A DNA stretch of 64,000 bases from positions 124,001 to 188,000 of the forward strand of contig WSBC01000016.1 in the NCBI GenBank assembly GCA_009758405.1, written 5' to 3'. The position numbers and the translations under genes were made by a program. Source of the stretch: Methanobacteriota archaeon (GTDB taxonomy: Archaea > Thermoplasmatota > Thermoplasmata > Thermoplasmatales > ARK-15). Below are positions 43,985-53,145 of this stretch, one piece after another; positions within the stretch are counted from its first letter, which is position 1; every line of letters starts with the position of its first letter. Below the pieces are notes generated by a model. That model was not told the DNA's origin. It searched no databases and worked only from the letters and a program-made list of their open reading frames with translations.

Positions 43985-45593
43985 AAGGCATTTTGTTACA
44001 AAAAAATATAACTATATGCCTATTTTTGTTGAAGAACTTCCAAAGACTGTTAAATTTGGATTAATGGAGAAATTTATAAGATCGGATAAATGGGTTGATT
44101 TGTCGATTCACATTTCCCCTTTGGAAGATGACGTAATAATGAAGATACTTGATTCTGACAATGAAAGACTAAATGCAGAGATTTCAGAGGGAAAAATACT
44201 TTCATCAAGATACAGAAAAATAATAAGAAAGCTTGAAAGTCTGAAAGAAATTCAAGATTATATAATATCAGGCAAAGGGCATATCTATGAATTTTCATTA
44301 TTTTTATTTCCAAAAGGAATTAATTTTAATCAAAGTGAAATTGTTTATAATGAAATTTCACATGAAATGAGAAGGTTTATTTTTAAATTTTATAGACCAT
44401 ACTATAGGCAAGAAATAGCATTAAAGAATCTTTTACCAACGGGTGAACATATCCCAGAAAAACCACACTATTTGCATACTCATGGCTTATCAGCATTTTT
44501 TCCTTTTCTTTCAGATTATATTGAGATGGAGGGTGGAATATTTTATGGTATTAATGAAAGGAATGGTTCCCCAGTGTTTTTAAACAGATGGATTTTTCCA
44601 TCTTCTCATTATATAATTACAGGCACTACTGGCTTTGGTAAATCATATTTTGTAAAACTAATGATATTAAGAGAGGTGATCAATGACCCTTCCTTGAGAA
44701 TATTCATAATAGATCCCATGGGCGAATATTCATCACTTGTAAAGCTACTAGGGGGCACAAATGTAAAGGTTGGTGAAAAGGGAAGTGAAATAAATCTTTT
44801 GGATCTGCAGGGAAATAGGAACTTCAGGGAAAAGGTATCAAGGCTAAGGAATATATTCTCAATAATTTTGAATCTCAATAAGAATGAAATGGCAATATTA
44901 GATTCCATTCTGACCTCACTTTATATAAAAAATGGAGATCCAAAGATATCCGACCTTTTGGATTTACTTAAGGAAGAACAGGGAGGGGACCTCTATTATT
45001 CAATGGAAAGATTATTTACCGGGTCTTTAAAGAACCTTAATTCTGAAACAAGGGTAAATTTAAACAGAAAAATAATTTCATTTGATCTTTCAAATTTAAG
45101 TGATGAATATTTAACACTTTATATGGCTATAATTCTTGATCACATATATGGTAAAGTATCCATGGACTATGAAAAGAAGCTAGTAGTGGTTGATGAAGCA
45201 TGGAAATTATTAAAAAATGAATATTCTGCAATTTTTATTGATTCAATGTTCAGACATGTTAGAAGATGGAAATGCGGAATGAATGTAATATCCCAGAAGG
45301 CTGATGATTTTTTAGAAAATCCCTATGGTAGATCTATGGCCAATAACTCACTCTTTCATATAATTTTTAAGCATCCATCAATAAATGAGAGTGTAAGGCA
45401 TTTCTACAAATTAAATTCAAAGGAAGAGGAATATATCATTAATGCAGAAAAACCAAAAACAGGAAAATTTTCACAGGCATATTTCATTTCACATCCTCTT
45501 AGGTTTCCACTTAAGGTAGTTTCAACCCCAGAAGAAAATATTTTTATTACAACAGATCCAGATGAATTGAGGGAAATAGAAAAATTAATATAA
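43962..45593 (+). CDS. VirB4/CedB-like type IV secretion ATPase
   Basis: The 543-residue protein has a VirB4-like N-terminal domain (about 1-165) and a RecA-fold motor. GGIFYGINERNGSPVFLNRW precedes Walker A TGTTGFGKSYFVK (about 220-232). Walker B is KLVVVDEAWKLL (about 405-416), followed by the FRHVRRWKCGMNVISQKADDF motif typical of TraC/VirB4 and FHIIFKHPSINESVRHFYKL. HerA is a relative, but HerA lacks this N-terminal region and usually neighbours nurA, which is absent here. It is the most secure member of the cluster and defines it as a type IV secretion-type machine. Confidence 0.85.
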   Translation: MYSIIFGKRHFVTKKYNYMPIFVEELPKTVKFGLMEKFIRSDKWVDLSIHISPLEDDVIMKILDSDNERLNAEISEGKILSSRYRKIIRKLESLKEIQDYIISGKGHIYEFSLFLFPKGINFNQSEIVYNEISHEMRRFIFKFYRPYYRQEIALKNLLPTGEHIPEKPHYLHTHGLSAFFPFLSDYIEMEGGIFYGINERNGSPVFLNRWIFPSSHYIITGTTGFGKSYFVKLMILREVINDPSLRIFIIDPMGEYSSLVKLLGGTNVKVGEKGSEINLLDLQGNRNFREKVSRLRNIFSIILNLNKNEMAILDSILTSLYIKNGDPKISDLLDLLKEEQGGDLYYSMERLFTGSLKNLNSETRVNLNRKIISFDLSNLSDEYLTLYMAIILDHIYGKVSMDYEKKLVVVDEAWKLLKNEYSAIFIDSMFRHVRRWKCGMNVISQKADDFLENPYGRSMANNSLFHIIFKHPSINESVRHFYKLNSKEEEYIINAEKPKTGKFSQAYFISHPLRFPLKVVSTPEENIFITTDPDELREIEKLI

Positions 45594-45632
45594 GGAATCC
45601 TATGTATCAAATTGAAATTTCAGGTGGTTCCG

Positions 45633-46568
45633 ATGAATAAAAAATTAGATGAGGACCAGATAATTAAGTGCCCTGAATGTGGATCAACACATTTTATAAT
45701 TGATTATGAAAGGGGAGAAATGATTTGTCAAAATTGTGGTTTTGTAATTGAGGATTCATTTATTGATCAGGGCCCCGAATGGAGGGCCTTTGATAGTGAG
45801 CAGGAGGAAAGGAGGGCCCGAACAGGTGCACCAATGACATATTTAAGTCATGATAAGGGTCTTGCCACAGAGATATCATGGTCAAATAAGGATTCATATG
45901 GAAAAAGGATACCACATAGAAACAGGGCCCAGATATATAGGGTAAGGAAATGGCACCAGAGGATCAGGGTAAGCAATTCAGCTGAAAGAAACCTTTCAAT
46001 AGCTTTACAAGAATTAAATGCAATTTCTAGTAAAATGGGTATACCAAAGGATATAAGGGAAACGGCTGCTGTTATTTATAGGAAGGCTGTGGAAAAGAAT
46101 TTAATTAGGGGAAGAAGTATAGAAAGTATAGTAGCTGCAAGCATTTATGCCGCCTGCAGGCAGGTAAATATGCCTAGGACACTGGATGAGGTGGCAAAGG
46201 CAGCAGAAATTAGCAAGAAAAAGATAGGTAGATCCTACAGACATTTAACGAAAGAATTGAAATTGAATCTAAGACCTACACTTCCAACATCCTATATAAA
46301 TCAATTCTGTAGTAGGCTTAACCTTGATAAAACTGTACAGGACGAGGCAGAGAAAATAATAAGGAAGGCAGGGGAAATGGGAATAATTTCTGGTAAGGGA
46401 CCTACTGGTGTGGCCGCCGCTGCTATTTATATTGCCTCCACATTGAAAAATCAGGTAAGAACACAAAAGGAGATAGCTGAGGTGGCTGGCGTTACAGAGG
46501 TAACAATCAGAAACAGATACAAAGAGATATCAAAATATCTAGGTATAGAACTTGAAAATGAAGATTAA
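45633..46568 (+). CDS. tfb: Transcription initiation factor B (TFB)
   Basis: TFB recruits RNA polymerase to TBP-bound promoters. The 311 residues have an N-terminal zinc ribbon with CPEC...CQNC (C13, C16, C32, C35), a B-finger/linker with the conserved [13 protein letters not shown] and R-rich [16 protein letters not shown], and two cyclin repeats (about 110-200 and 205-300) ending in a helix-turn-helix ([23 protein letters not shown]) that reads the BRE. ATG 45633 follows GGTGGT. It begins 40 bases after the VirB4-like gene on the same strand; whether it shares its transcript is unknown. Confidence 0.96.
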   Translation: MNKKLDEDQIIKCPECGSTHFIIDYERGEMICQNCGFVIEDSFIDQGPEWRAFDSEQEERRARTGAPMTYLSHDKGLATEISWSNKDSYGKRIPHRNRAQIYRVRKWHQRIRVSNSAERNLSIALQELNAISSKMGIPKDIRETAAVIYRKAVEKNLIRGRSIESIVAASIYAACRQVNMPRTLDEVAKAAEISKKKIGRSYRHLTKELKLNLRPTLPTSYINQFCSRLNLDKTVQDEAEKIIRKAGEMGIISGKGPTGVAAAAIYIASTLKNQVRTQKEIAEVAGVTEVTIRNRYKEISKYLGIELENED

Positions 46569-46604
46569 ATAAAGATTATATCCATTGATGCTATTACGTA
46601 TAAT

Positions 46605-47924
46605 ATGATTACACCAAAAGAAGTTCATCAGGTATTGGGGAAAAGGATACTTGCTGATGGTTTTGATATGGTACTTGACCTGGAAAGGAGTAAAGGTGCA
46701 TGGATTTATGACTCTAGGTATGACAGAAAATTTTTGGACTTTTTTGGATTCTTTGCAACAAATGCAGTTGGTATGAATCATCCAAAGATGTTCGAACCTG
46801 AATTTTTAAAGAAGATTGAAAGAGCTGCAATTAATAAGCCAACAAATAGTGATGTTTATACTGTTGAAATGGCTGAGTTTGTTGAAACATTATCAAATAT
46901 AGCCACACCTCCATATATGAAATATTTCTTTTTTATTGATGGTGGTGCTCTTGCCGTTGAGAATGCACTTAAAACCGCCTTTGATTGGAAGGTAAGAAAA
47001 AATTTCAGAAAGGGATATAAAGAGGAAAGAGGCTATAAAGTTATACATCTCAGAGAGGCATTTCATGGAAGGTCTGGATATACACTCTCATTAACAAATA
47101 CATTTGATCCAAGGAAAACACAGTACTTCCCAAAGTTTAACTGGCCCAGGATTACAAATCCAAAGATTACATTTCCTCTTAACCAGGAAAATAAAAAGAA
47201 GGTGGAAGAGCTGGAGAAAAAAAGCCTGGAAGAGATGGAAATGGCAATTAGGGAAAACCCTGATGATATAGCTGCATTCATCATGGAGCCAATTCAGGGA
47301 GAAGGTGGTGATAATCACTTCAGGAAGGAGTATTTCAAAGAGGTAGAAAAAATAACAAAAAAGAATGAAATTATGTTCATTGTTGATGAGGTCCAGAGTG
47401 GTATGGGTATAACAGGGAAATGGTGGGCACACGAACATTTTGATGTTCAGCCCGATATTATTGCCTTTGGTAAAAAGTCACAGGTATGTGGAATAATGGT
47501 GGGTCCTAGGGTTGATGAAATAGAGGACAATGTTTTCAAGGTATCAAGCAGGATAAACTCAACATGGGGTGGAAATCTTGTAGACATGGTGAAATCAAAG
47601 AAGGTTCTTGAGATAATACACGAGGAAAGGCTACTTGATAATGCCACAAAGATGGGTGAGCAATTTATAAAAGGTCTTATGGAAATGCAGGAAAGATTGC
47701 CTAACTTGATTTTCAACGTAAGAGGTAGAGGTTTAATGGATGCTTTTGATCTCAAGGATACATCAACAAGGGATAAGGCATTTGATGAAATATACAAGAA
47801 TGGCCTTCTAATGCTCAAAACAGGTGAAAAGGGAATAAGGTTTAGACCACCATTGATAGTAGGAATAGAAGAGGTAAACAAAGCATTAGAGATAATAGAA
47901 AAATCCCTCAAAAATATTTATTAA
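46605..47924 (+). CDS. lat: L-lysine 6-aminotransferase (class III)
   Basis: The 439-residue class III PLP enzyme matches lysine epsilon-aminotransferases: FFATNAVGMNHPKM, FFIDGGALAVENALKTAFDWK, EAFHGRSGYTLSLTNT, IMEPIQGEGGDNHFR, the Asp in FIVDEVQSGMG and the PLP lysine in AFGKKSQVCGIM (about K290), where the K-K-S-Q-V-C-G sequence is diagnostic of LAT. The product would be 2-aminoadipate 6-semialdehyde, which cyclises to piperideine-6-carboxylate. One base separates its stop from the racemase gene, so the pair should act together on basic amino acids. Confidence 0.88.
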   Translation: MITPKEVHQVLGKRILADGFDMVLDLERSKGAWIYDSRYDRKFLDFFGFFATNAVGMNHPKMFEPEFLKKIERAAINKPTNSDVYTVEMAEFVETLSNIATPPYMKYFFFIDGGALAVENALKTAFDWKVRKNFRKGYKEERGYKVIHLREAFHGRSGYTLSLTNTFDPRKTQYFPKFNWPRITNPKITFPLNQENKKKVEELEKKSLEEMEMAIRENPDDIAAFIMEPIQGEGGDNHFRKEYFKEVEKITKKNEIMFIVDEVQSGMGITGKWWAHEHFDVQPDIIAFGKKSQVCGIMVGPRVDEIEDNVFKVSSRINSTWGGNLVDMVKSKKVLEIIHEERLLDNATKMGEQFIKGLMEMQERLPNLIFNVRGRGLMDAFDLKDTSTRDKAFDEIYKNGLLMLKTGEKGIRFRPPLIVGIEEVNKALEIIEKSLKNIY

Positions 47925-47925
47925 G

Positions 47926-48987
47926 ATGTTTCCAAGAATCAATATTTATTTGGATAGAATATATCAAAATGCAAAGAAATTAAAGGGTATATTAAATACA
48001 ATTGAAATAATGGGTGTTACCAAGGGTGTATGCGGCGATCCATTTATTGCAAAAGAGATGCTAAAGGGTGGCGTGGATTACATTGGGGATTCAAGGATTG
48101 AAAATATAATAAAAATGAGGAGGAAAGGAATCGAATCAAAGATATTCCAAATTAGATCACCCCAGTTATCGGAAATAAGAAAAACAGTAAAATATACAGA
48201 CGGAGTGTTTATTTCAGAAATTAGTATAGCTAAGGCAATTGCTGAATATTCAAGGTTAATTGGTAAAAAAATAGGAATTATTGTGATGGTGGAACTCGGG
48301 GATTTAAGGGAAGGTGTAATGCCCGAGGATGTTTTGAATTTTATAAATGAATCCAGGAATTACGGGGCAGAGATTCTTGGAATAGGAACAAACCTTGGTT
48401 GTTTTGGCGGTGTAGTTCCTACAAAAGAAAAGATGGAGGATCTTTTGAAAATAAAGGAAACTCTAGAATCGCACGGGATTGATATCAAAATAGTTTCTGG
48501 TGGAGCCACTGATACAATTTCATTGTTTGAAAAGGAAATTATTCCAGGCATAAATCAATTAAGGATAGGTGAGGCAATACTTTTAGGTAATGATACTACG
48601 GGAAACAGGAGAATAGAATACCTGAGGCATGATACCTTCACAATAGAAGCAGAGATAATAGAGCTTAAGGAAAAGCCATCAATTCCATACGGTGTTATCG
48701 GAAGGGATGCATTTGGAAATATCCCCCATCATATAGATAAAGGAAAAAGAAAGAGGGCAATACTGGCCCTTGGAAGGCAGGATGTTGACATTGAATCACT
48801 CATACCAACTGAGGGAGGTCTGGAGATATTAGGTGGTAGCAGTGACCATATTATCATTGATGTAACGGATAGCCAAAATAATTACAAGGTAGGAGATAAA
48901 ATATCATTCTATCCATTATATCCAAGCCTATTAAAAGCAATGTGTTCCAAAGGTGTTAAAAAAAGATACATTAAAGAAACCAATTAG
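47926..48987 (+). CDS. Ornithine/lysine-type PLP amino acid racemase
   Basis: The 353-residue protein is a fold-type III PLP enzyme (alanine racemase N-terminal barrel). The PLP lysine is in EIMGVTKGVCGDP (K33), and GGVDYIGDSRIENI, GIGTNLGCFGGVVPTKEKM, SGGATDTISLFEKE and INQLRIGEAILLGNDT follow the ornithine racemase (Orr) group rather than Alr. The C-terminal beta domain is present. Next to lysine 6-aminotransferase, lysine is a likely substrate, but ornithine or a broader range cannot be excluded. Confidence 0.82.
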   Translation: MFPRINIYLDRIYQNAKKLKGILNTIEIMGVTKGVCGDPFIAKEMLKGGVDYIGDSRIENIIKMRRKGIESKIFQIRSPQLSEIRKTVKYTDGVFISEISIAKAIAEYSRLIGKKIGIIVMVELGDLREGVMPEDVLNFINESRNYGAEILGIGTNLGCFGGVVPTKEKMEDLLKIKETLESHGIDIKIVSGGATDTISLFEKEIIPGINQLRIGEAILLGNDTTGNRRIEYLRHDTFTIEAEIIELKEKPSIPYGVIGRDAFGNIPHHIDKGKRKRAILALGRQDVDIESLIPTEGGLEILGGSSDHIIIDVTDSQNNYKVGDKISFYPLYPSLLKAMCSKGVKKRYIKETN

Positions 48988-49050
48988 TCTAAACAAAGTA
49001 AAAAGTTTATTAAATATTTGAATTTGATTCCCGTTATTTCTTGAAAATTA

Positions 49051-49971
49051 TTATAAATAATCAACCACGCCGGGGATCCTAGGGAAAAGCTGAACGTTCG
49101 CCACATTTTTTTCTCCAGCTATCCATGCCAAAAGCCTTTCAATTCCAATCCCCGCACCTGCACAATCCTTTAATTCTCCATTCTTCGATAGATCTAAAAG
49201 TACCATAAAATTCTCCTTATTTATCCTATCTCTTACCATCTTTTCAATGATTCTATCATACAATATTTCTCTTTTTGAGCCTGAAAGAACCTCACCAATA
49301 CCTGGGAGATATAAATCATAGTTATCCCATTTTCCAGTTAATGGATCCTGATAATCATAAAACTCCCGGGGTATATTTTTTATCCATACAGGACATTCTA
49401 TTTTATTTGCCAGTATTTGCTCCCATTCCCTTCCATAAATAGATTCAATATCCATGGAATCATAGGTTTCCCATTTTTCTTTTATACATTCCATTTCTTT
49501 TCTATAGATTCCATTTTCCATTAAATCAATAAATAATTTTTTCAAAATTCTTTCAACAAAAGAAATTATATCTTGGGATTTTGCATATCGGACTTCAAAA
49601 TCAAGCTGTGTGAATTCATATAGATGTTTTCCAGTATTTTTTCTTTCAGGCTTTTCAATCCTTAAATTCGGTGAAAATGTAAAAATTTTATCGGTGAAAA
49701 GGGATACAGCAATTATTTTATGCACAATCATACTTTGAGTGATCCTTACCTTTTCCCCATAAATTTCAAACTCCAGTCTTTTTTCTATTGAAGCACCCGG
49801 ATCTGGCCAAAGAGGATCGGTTACCTTAGACGTAATGACTGGTAAAATCCATTTAAAACCTTCTTCTAGAAAATAATTTGAGAGTTTTTGCAATATAAGA
49901 GATTGTAAATTTACAATCCTCTCCTTATTTTTAATGTATACATACTCATTTTTAAGGGGTTTTTGTTCCAT
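49051..49971 (-). CDS. Archaeal asparagine synthetase related to AsnRS/AspRS
   Basis: The 306-residue protein is a class II aminoacyl-tRNA synthetase catalytic core without the anticodon-binding domain. It has motif 2-like FSPNLRIEKPERKNTGKHLYEFTQLDFEV and motif 3 GAGIGIERLLAWIAG near the C-terminus. Free-standing cores of this type from archaea act as ammonia-dependent asparagine synthetases. GEVLSGSKRE and LPGIGEV also fit. It is divergent from an Lrp/AsnC regulator gene across 135 bases, which suits an amino acid biosynthetic enzyme. Confidence 0.87.
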   Translation of the reverse strand: MEQKPLKNEYVYIKNKERIVNLQSLILQKLSNYFLEEGFKWILPVITSKVTDPLWPDPGASIEKRLEFEIYGEKVRITQSMIVHKIIAVSLFTDKIFTFSPNLRIEKPERKNTGKHLYEFTQLDFEVRYAKSQDIISFVERILKKLFIDLMENGIYRKEMECIKEKWETYDSMDIESIYGREWEQILANKIECPVWIKNIPREFYDYQDPLTGKWDNYDLYLPGIGEVLSGSKREILYDRIIEKMVRDRINKENFMVLLDLSKNGELKDCAGAGIGIERLLAWIAGEKNVANVQLFPRIPGVVDYL

Positions 49972-50017
49972 ATTTAAGGTTAAAAAATATTATTTTATAA
50001 TAATTTTCTTTAAAAAA

Positions 50018-50032
50018 TTAACAAAATGTTAA
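50018..50032. promoter_or_regulatory. Inverted repeat between asparagine synthetase and Lrp genes
   Basis: TTAACA and TGTTAA flank AAA, giving a 15-base symmetric site in the 135-base divergent region. Lrp/AsnC proteins bind short imperfect palindromes and often regulate themselves and a divergent neighbour, so this is a candidate operator. The evidence is symmetry and position only. Confidence 0.4.
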
Positions 50033-50106
50033 AATTTAATTTATAAAATAAACATATAATCAATCAATAGAAAAACTTAAAAATTAAAACTCTTTAAAGA
50101 AAACAT

Positions 50107-50580
50107 ATGGAAATTGACAAAAAAGACATAGAAATTTTAAGGGTGTTATCAAAGAATGGAAGGGCTCAAATAAGTGAGATCTCCAAAGAAACAAATATTC
50201 CAAGAATTACTGTTTATAATAGATTACAGAAGCTTTTCAAAGATAATATAATAAAGAAAATAATACCATTATTAAATTATAAGAGCTTTGGTCTTAATGT
50301 AACGGCGTTTGTTCTTGTGGGTTTTTCTCCATCATTTAAGGTTTCACAGAGGGCTGTGGCAAAAAAGATTTCTGTTATGAAAAATGTTGAGGAAGTACAT
50401 ATAATAGCCGGTGAATGGGATCTATTGGTTAAGGTAAGGGGAAAAACAGTGGAGGAAATAGGCGATTTTGTAGTTGAAAAATTGAGGAACATAGAGGGTG
50501 TAGAAAATACAATGACCATAGTTGTTTTCGAAACAGTTCTGGATGAACCACTCGATATTGAGAATATAAGATATGATTAA
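50107..50580 (+). CDS. Lrp/AsnC family transcriptional regulator
   Basis: The 157-residue protein has an N-terminal helix-turn-helix (DKKDIEILRVLSKNGRAQISEISKETNIPRITVYNRLQKLFKDNIIKKI, about 4-52) and a C-terminal RAM ligand-binding domain (VTAFVLVGFSPSF, VEEVHIIAGEWDLLVKVRGKTVEEI). This is the normal Lrp/AsnC plan and length. It is divergent from the asparagine synthetase gene and overlaps a HAD phosphatase gene by 8 bases. Amino acid control of one or both neighbours is likely. Confidence 0.92.
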   Translation: MEIDKKDIEILRVLSKNGRAQISEISKETNIPRITVYNRLQKLFKDNIIKKIIPLLNYKSFGLNVTAFVLVGFSPSFKVSQRAVAKKISVMKNVEEVHIIAGEWDLLVKVRGKTVEEIGDFVVEKLRNIEGVENTMTIVVFETVLDEPLDIENIRYD

Positions 50581-51211
50581 GTTAGTGGCATTTGATATGG
50601 ATGGTGTCTTGACAAAATGCAGAAGTAGCTGGTATTATATTCATAAATATTTTGGTACAGATAATTCTGAGAATATTCGTTTGTTTAATGAAGGAAAAAT
50701 AGACTATCCTACATTTATGTACCTTGATACTATGCTATGGAAACTTAAGGATAAAAATTTAACAAGGGAAAAACTTTCAACCATATTTGATAAAATGGAA
50801 TTAATGAAAGGGGCTAAGGAAACCGTTCAGACATTAAAATCTAAAGGGAAGATACTTGTTGTTATTACAGGGGGACTGGATATTCTTGCCGAAATTGTAT
50901 GCAAAAAGCTTGGAATAGAGATATACTATGCAAATGGCCTTGAGACAGATGAAAAAGGTTTGATAACAGGAAAGGGAATAGTCAGAGTGGATCCATATAG
51001 AAAGGATCTAGTGCTCCAAGAACTTATGAAAAAGTACTCAATAAAGAGGGAGGAAGTGGCTGCTGTGGGTGATGGCGAAGTGGATATTCCAATGTTCAGG
51101 ATTGCAGGATTAAGCATCGCATTCAACCCATTCACTGAAGATGTTAGGAGTAATGCAAATATAGTTATAAACAGTGATGATTTAAGAACAATATTGAATT
51201 ATATACCATAA
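50573..51211 (+). CDS. HAD family phosphatase, phosphoserine phosphatase-like
   Basis: The 212-residue protein has all HAD motifs: motif I FDMDGVL (D8, D10), motif II in VVITGGLDIL, motif III lysine around DPYRKDLVLQEL and motif IV AAVGDGEVDIPMF. A helical cap inserted after motif I (about 17-80) and the overall arrangement match SerB-like phosphoserine phosphatases, although the substrate may differ. It overlaps the Lrp regulator gene and so is probably cotranscribed. Its 3' end overlaps the convergent moeA gene by 13 bases. Confidence 0.82.
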   Translation: MIKLVAFDMDGVLTKCRSSWYYIHKYFGTDNSENIRLFNEGKIDYPTFMYLDTMLWKLKDKNLTREKLSTIFDKMELMKGAKETVQTLKSKGKILVVITGGLDILAEIVCKKLGIEIYYANGLETDEKGLITGKGIVRVDPYRKDLVLQELMKKYSIKREEVAAVGDGEVDIPMFRIAGLSIAFNPFTEDVRSNANIVINSDDLRTILNYIP

Positions 51212-53145
51212 ATTTTTCCAGAATCTTCAAGTAAAACATATCCAGGGTATTTCTCCTTAATAATTTTTTTGATATTTTCAGATTTTAGAAAATCAATGAT
51301 ACTCTTTACATTTGTATTCTCAAGGGAATTTATATCTATAAGGAGATCATATTTTTCAACATTAAGGGGAATAAAATCTAGATCGTAAAGATATGCATAA
51401 TATTTAAGTCCAATACCTGCATCTGCCCTTCCTTGATATACAGCTGATGCAACTGATGAATGTGTTTTCCCCTCATACATATATCCCTTTATCCCCTGAA
51501 TTAGATAATCAAAATCCATCCCTTTATTAAATGCAATTTTCTTCAGATAAAGATCAAGAAGAGATCTCGTCCCTGAACCTTTTACCCTATTTATTATTGT
51601 AACATCGCTCCTTAAAAAATCTTCTATTTCAAAAATATTTTTTGGATTACCTTTTTTAACTATTATACCCTGTTCTCTTCCATAACCTCTTACAATTACA
51701 GCCTTACCCTTTAGCCCAAATTTTTCAATAAATGGAAGGTTATATTCTCTACTATCCTCATCCACTAGATGCGTGCCTGCCATGTTTGCTTCACCCCTTT
51801 TTACCGCATACCAGCCTGCCGTTGAACCCACCTTAATATATTTGACATTACTACCTATTATATCCTCTAATAAAGGACAGTGACTTCCTATTATTGTAAG
51901 ATCAGGGACCTTTGCAAGGTTAGAAAATAACGTTATATCAACTAATTCATTTTCATCAACAAAATTAGTTCCCTCATTTATGTTCATTATTCCGTCGGCA
52001 TAAAGCATAGTGGAAACCGATCCAGAATTTCCGTAAACTGGATATACCCTGTATTTTCCGTTTCTTGAAATTATGCTTACAGGTATAAATTCACTGAAAT
52101 TTTTGGAGGAATTAACTCTTACTGCAAGTTCGCCTCTTATTTTTTGTGGGCTATCATTGATTCCAGACATCATTGAGATAATCCTTCTAACAAAGAATTC
52201 GAAGGCTACAATAGAAGAAAATGGAAATCCAGGTAAACCAAAAACAAGCTTTTGATTGACAATTCCTGCTATTGTTGGTTTTCCAGGTTTAATTTTCAGT
52301 CCATGAACAATAAGTTCGCCCATATCTCCAATTACCCTATAAATTACATCCCCTTCCCCCGCCGATGTGCTACCTGATGTAATTACAATATCATTTTCTT
52401 CCAGTGCTTTTAATATAATGTCCCTGATGCTGTTGTAATCATCCTTAACTATTCCATAGTAATTTACATTTACCCCCAATTCCTGCAACCTTGCACCTAT
52501 TGAATACTGATTTATATCAAATATGTTTCCTGGTGGTAATATTTCTCCTGGCTCAACTATTTCATTTCCTGTGGATATTATACCCACATTTAATTTTTTA
52601 AATACATACACATATTTGAAACCGAGAGAAGCTAGCACAGCAATATGTCTAGAGCTTATTACTGTTCCTTTTCTCAGTGTAGTATCTCCCATCATTACAT
52701 CCGATCCTGCAAAGGCAATATTCTCTCCAGAGGAAACAGATTTATAGAAAATTACCTCATTTTCTGTCCTTTTTGTGTATTCCACCATTACAACCGCAGT
52801 TGCACCCTTTGGAATTGGAGCACCTGTTGAAATTTCAGCACATTCACCCCTTTCAATATAAAATTCAGGGATTTTACTAACTACAGATTTTCCAATAATT
52901 TTTAATTTTAAAGGGTTTGATTCATCCGCACCTACCAAATCAAGATGATTTACTGCATAACCATCCACTTCAGATCTATCAAATGGTGGTGAGTCCACCA
53001 TTGCAAAAATTTCTTTTGAAAGAACCCTTCCAAGAGCCTGTTTTAAGTGTACACTTTCCTCCCCCTTAGGTTTAATTAATCCATACTTTTCTTCTATTTT
53101 TTTTATTGCTTCATCTATTGATAGGAGCTGATGAAAAATTTTCAT
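51199..53145 (-). CDS. moeA: MoeA-like molybdopterin molybdenumtransferase with C-terminal binding-protein domain
   Basis: The 648-residue protein has a full MoeA part (about 1-410), with VDSPPFDRSEVDGYAV, GTVISSRHIAVLASLG, IISTGNEIVEPGE, ITSGSTSAGEGDV and VFGLPGFPFSSIVAFEFFV. It is followed by a periplasmic-binding-protein-like (LysR substrate/PBP type) domain (about 420-640) with IIGSHCPLLEDIIG and INRVKGSGTRSLLDLYL. The fused domain is common in archaeal second MoeA copies and may sense or deliver metal oxyanion. It is ATGA-coupled to the upstream moeA gene. Confidence 0.92.
   Translation of the reverse strand: MKIFHQLLSIDEAIKKIEEKYGLIKPKGEESVHLKQALGRVLSKEIFAMVDSPPFDRSEVDGYAVNHLDLVGADESNPLKLKIIGKSVVSKIPEFYIERGECAEISTGAPIPKGATAVVMVEYTKRTENEVIFYKSVSSGENIAFAGSDVMMGDTTLRKGTVISSRHIAVLASLGFKYVYVFKKLNVGIISTGNEIVEPGEILPPGNIFDINQYSIGARLQELGVNVNYYGIVKDDYNSIRDIILKALEENDIVITSGSTSAGEGDVIYRVIGDMGELIVHGLKIKPGKPTIAGIVNQKLVFGLPGFPFSSIVAFEFFVRRIISMMSGINDSPQKIRGELAVRVNSSKNFSEFIPVSIISRNGKYRVYPVYGNSGSVSTMLYADGIMNINEGTNFVDENELVDITLFSNLAKVPDLTIIGSHCPLLEDIIGSNVKYIKVGSTAGWYAVKRGEANMAGTHLVDEDSREYNLPFIEKFGLKGKAVIVRGYGREQGIIVKKGNPKNIFEIEDFLRSDVTIINRVKGSGTRSLLDLYLKKIAFNKGMDFDYLIQGIKGYMYEGKTHSSVASAVYQGRADAGIGLKYYAYLYDLDFIPLNVEKYDLLIDINSLENTNVKSIIDFLKSENIKKIIKEKYPGYVLLEDSGKIYGI

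Noticed and set aside
43962-45593. HerA helicase instead of VirB4-like ATPase
   Set aside because: The N-terminal domain, the FINR-like approach to Walker A and the operon with pilin and channel-like genes fit VirB4; nurA, mre11 and rad50 are absent.
41586-45593. Integrated conjugative plasmid or virus
   Set aside because: No integrase, tRNA target, replication gene, relaxase or coupling ATPase is visible, and both flanks carry chromosomal genes.
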